Source of the DNA: Eutrophocola sp963925675 | Lineage (GTDB): Bacteria > Pseudomonadota > Gammaproteobacteria > Pseudomonadales > Pseudohongiellaceae | Assembly: GCA_963925675.1 (NCBI GenBank) | Contig: CAWUSW010000069.1 | Span: 1-23,957, forward strand | Direction of reading: 5' to 3' | DNA: 23,957 nucleotides | Part shown: piece by piece, positions 22,605-23,957 of the stretch | Layout of the letters: each line of letters begins with the position of its first letter | How positions within the stretch are numbered: position 1 is the stretch's first letter | Notes under the pieces: generated by a model | Told to the model about the DNA's origin: nothing | Databases searched by the model: none | The model's input: the letters and a program-made list of their open reading frames with translations, nothing else | Made by a program: the position numbers and the translations under genes

Positions 22605-22645
22605 TGCGCATTTGCGCAGACCAGCAGGCAATATAGCAAAGCTAT
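22605..22645. promoter_or_regulatory. two short dyads in the divergent GMC/serine-hydrolase promoter gap
   Basis: TGCGCA-TT-TGCGCA (22605-22618) and ATAGC-AAA-GCTAT (22633-22645) lie between two diverging genes, where an operator would be expected. The first lies within the open upstream part of the GMC frame. They are candidates only. Confidence 0.3.
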
Positions 22646-22676
22646 CTTACAAGGCAATAAATAAAAAGGAGCAGTT

Positions 22677-23864
22677 TTGGAACTTGATCAGATAATTACG
22701 GCCAGAGGCAATGAATACCCGACAGGCGGTCAATATGACCCGGAATTTCAAGCCGTGGTGGATGCTTTCATCGAAAATTTCAAGGTGGAAGATGAGGTTG
22801 GCGCGGCGTGTTCCATAGTGCAGAACGGTAAAACTGTTGTCGATATCTGGAGCGGCTGGCGCAATGGTGCCATGGTCGATCCCTGGGAGGGTTCAACCAC
22901 GGTCTGCATGATGTCGGTGGCCAAGGGCATTACCGCTATTTGTTTTAATATGTTGATGGATCGTGGTCTGGTGAATCCGAATGATCCGGTTATCAAGTAC
23001 TGGCCTGAATATGGGCGCAACGGCAAGGAAGCGACTTTGATAAAACATTTTCTGGATCATACTGCTGCTGTGCCGGTGCTCACCACCAATCCTTTATGGC
23101 AGGGCGCCATGTTTGACCGCAAAGCCATTGTGCGTGCCCTGGAAGAACAGGAACCGCTGTGGGAAATAGGCACCAAGGCTGCCTATCATGTGCATCATCA
23201 GGGCTTCCTGTTGGGCGAGATTATGCGCCGGGTCACAGGAGACACAGTTGGCCCCTTTTTGAAAAAGGAAGTCAGCGGGCCCTTGCATGCTGAATACTAT
23301 ATCGGTGGTATGAGTGAGGAAGAGCAGTCCCATGTGGCAGAAGTGATGCCAAATATGGAGGCAAAACTTTTTGCGGCAAAAGATGGGGTAGACCAGACCT
23401 CTTTGCGCGCATTGGCCTTTAAACAAAATCCTGATGAGCCCTGGGCTGTGACTATGAATAAAAAAGAATGGCGTGAAGTTGAAGTCGCCAGTGGCAGTGG
23501 ACACGGTAATGCCCGTGGTGTTGCAAGAATTTATGCTTGTGTTGTCAACGGTGAACTCGATGGCGTGACTTTGCTCAGCCGTGATGGTCTGGAAACCATG
23601 ATTACAGAACAGCACAACCAGACGGAAGGATTGCAGGAGCGCCCTTACCATCAGGCGATGGGCGTACTGTTAAATACTCCCGAGGCAGTTTATATGGGGC
23701 CCAATATGCGCAGCTTTGGCCATCATGGCATTGGCGGTTCTATTGGCTTTGGCGATCCGGATGCAAAAATCGGATTTTCCTATAGCTGCAATAAAATGCA
23801 TGCGGTGGGGACAAATGGGCCGCGGGCGGCAAGATTGATTGATGCGTTATATAAGGTGGGATAA
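22677..23864 (+). CDS. beta-lactamase-fold serine hydrolase / esterase (copy 2)
   Basis: A 395-residue protein of the class C beta-lactamase / EstB-like family. The nucleophile motif is S80-V-A-K83 (CMMSVAKGITA). The tyrosine motif is Y169-H-V (AAYHVHHQGFLLGEIMRR) and the C-terminal loop is H349-G-I-G-G-S in SFGHHGIGGSIGFGDP. This is the esterase-like subgroup. The start is TTG at 22677 with AGGAG five bases upstream; no ATG fits. The stop codon TAA lies in GGGATAAAA, so the gene ends where a GGATAAA array begins. It diverges from the second GMC gene and resembles, but is not a close copy of, the hydrolase at 5096. An ester- or lactone-hydrolysing role linked to the GMC enzyme is likely. Confidence 0.88.
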   Translation: MELDQIITARGNEYPTGGQYDPEFQAVVDAFIENFKVEDEVGAACSIVQNGKTVVDIWSGWRNGAMVDPWEGSTTVCMMSVAKGITAICFNMLMDRGLVNPNDPVIKYWPEYGRNGKEATLIKHFLDHTAAVPVLTTNPLWQGAMFDRKAIVRALEEQEPLWEIGTKAAYHVHHQGFLLGEIMRRVTGDTVGPFLKKEVSGPLHAEYYIGGMSEEEQSHVAEVMPNMEAKLFAAKDGVDQTSLRALAFKQNPDEPWAVTMNKKEWREVEVASGSGHGNARGVARIYACVVNGELDGVTLLSRDGLETMITEQHNQTEGLQERPYHQAMGVLLNTPEAVYMGPNMRSFGHHGIGGSIGFGDPDAKIGFSYSCNKMHAVGTNGPRAARLIDALYKVG

Positions 23865-23957
23865 AAAAAAGGATAAAGGAAAAAGGTGAGCTCTCCAGGC
23901 GAATCAACGTAGGAGGGACTTCAGTCCCGAAGAAAGGTGCTCAGCTCTTCGGGGTTA
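23864..23957 (+). repeat. GGATAAA array plus REP-like hairpin, cut by the window edge
   Basis: AAAAAAAAGGATAAAGG is followed by AAAAAGGTGAGCTCTCCAGG, then GAATCAACGTAGGAGGG and the hairpin GGGACT-TC-AGTCCC (23915-23928). The order array, GTGAGC motif, GTAGG, GGGACT stem matches the minus-strand element at 14296-14184, so this is a second copy of the same composite. Confidence 0.85.

Noticed and set aside
23094..23651. 185-codon minus-strand frame opposite the second serine hydrolase
   Set aside because: Antisense to a gene with all catalytic motifs; composition (many Phe, His, Cys) is that of a reverse-strand shadow.

Overview
The window looks like chromosome of a marine-type gammaproteobacterium. 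The cbb3 oxidase operon, the iron superoxide dismutase, the large TonB-dependent receptor and the REP-like intergenic repeats all fit the Cellvibrionales / OM60 / OM182 style of genome. This placement is an inference from gene style only; there is no rRNA or other marker gene to confirm it.

Layout. (1) Positions 1-2029, plus strand: the end of a cbb3 cytochrome c oxidase operon, ccoN (C-terminus only), ccoO, ccoQ, ccoP. ccoO carries a one-base frameshift and an in-frame TAG. ccoP carries an in-frame TAG. As written, the operon cannot make a complete oxidase. (2) Positions 2030-3442: a heptamer palindrome, a possible gene remnant, sodB, and an intergenic stretch with a long hairpin and a REP-like hairpin. 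(3) Positions 3443-12769, minus strand: a GMC flavin oxidoreductase with a beta-lactamase-fold serine hydrolase just upstream, an exported TPR protein with a TonB-like C-terminus, a 1002-residue TonB-dependent receptor with its own terminator, an 819-base AT-rich gap, and a small 2-oxoglutarate/iron oxygenase. (4) Positions 12877-17301, minus strand: an alpha-methylacyl-CoA racemase-like CoA transferase, an acyl-CoA synthetase and a spinster-type MFS transporter. (5) Positions 17625-19819, plus strand: a CmcJ/NvfI-type non-haem oxidoreductase and a second MFS transporter. (6) Positions 19855-23864: an MBL-fold hydrolase and a second GMC oxidoreductase (minus strand), then a second serine hydrolase (plus strand).

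From 3.4 to 23.9 kb the gene content reads like an uptake and catabolism region: outer-membrane receptor, two MFS permeases, three hydrolases, two alcohol-type flavin dehydrogenases, an acyl-CoA ligase and a racemase for 2-methyl-branched acyl-CoAs. A plausible flow is import, ester or lactone hydrolysis, alcohol oxidation, CoA activation, epimerisation and beta-oxidation. The substrate cannot be read from the sequence.

The most unusual non-coding signal is a set of short repeats built on 7-base units. GGATAAA arrays occur as inverted pairs bracketing about 215-280 bases in two gaps, with a further copy at the right edge linked to a REP-like hairpin. GTTACAA/GTCGCAA arrays occur at 20807-20862, and a related palindrome lies after ccoP. 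One array supplies the last codons and stop of the acyl-CoA synthetase gene.
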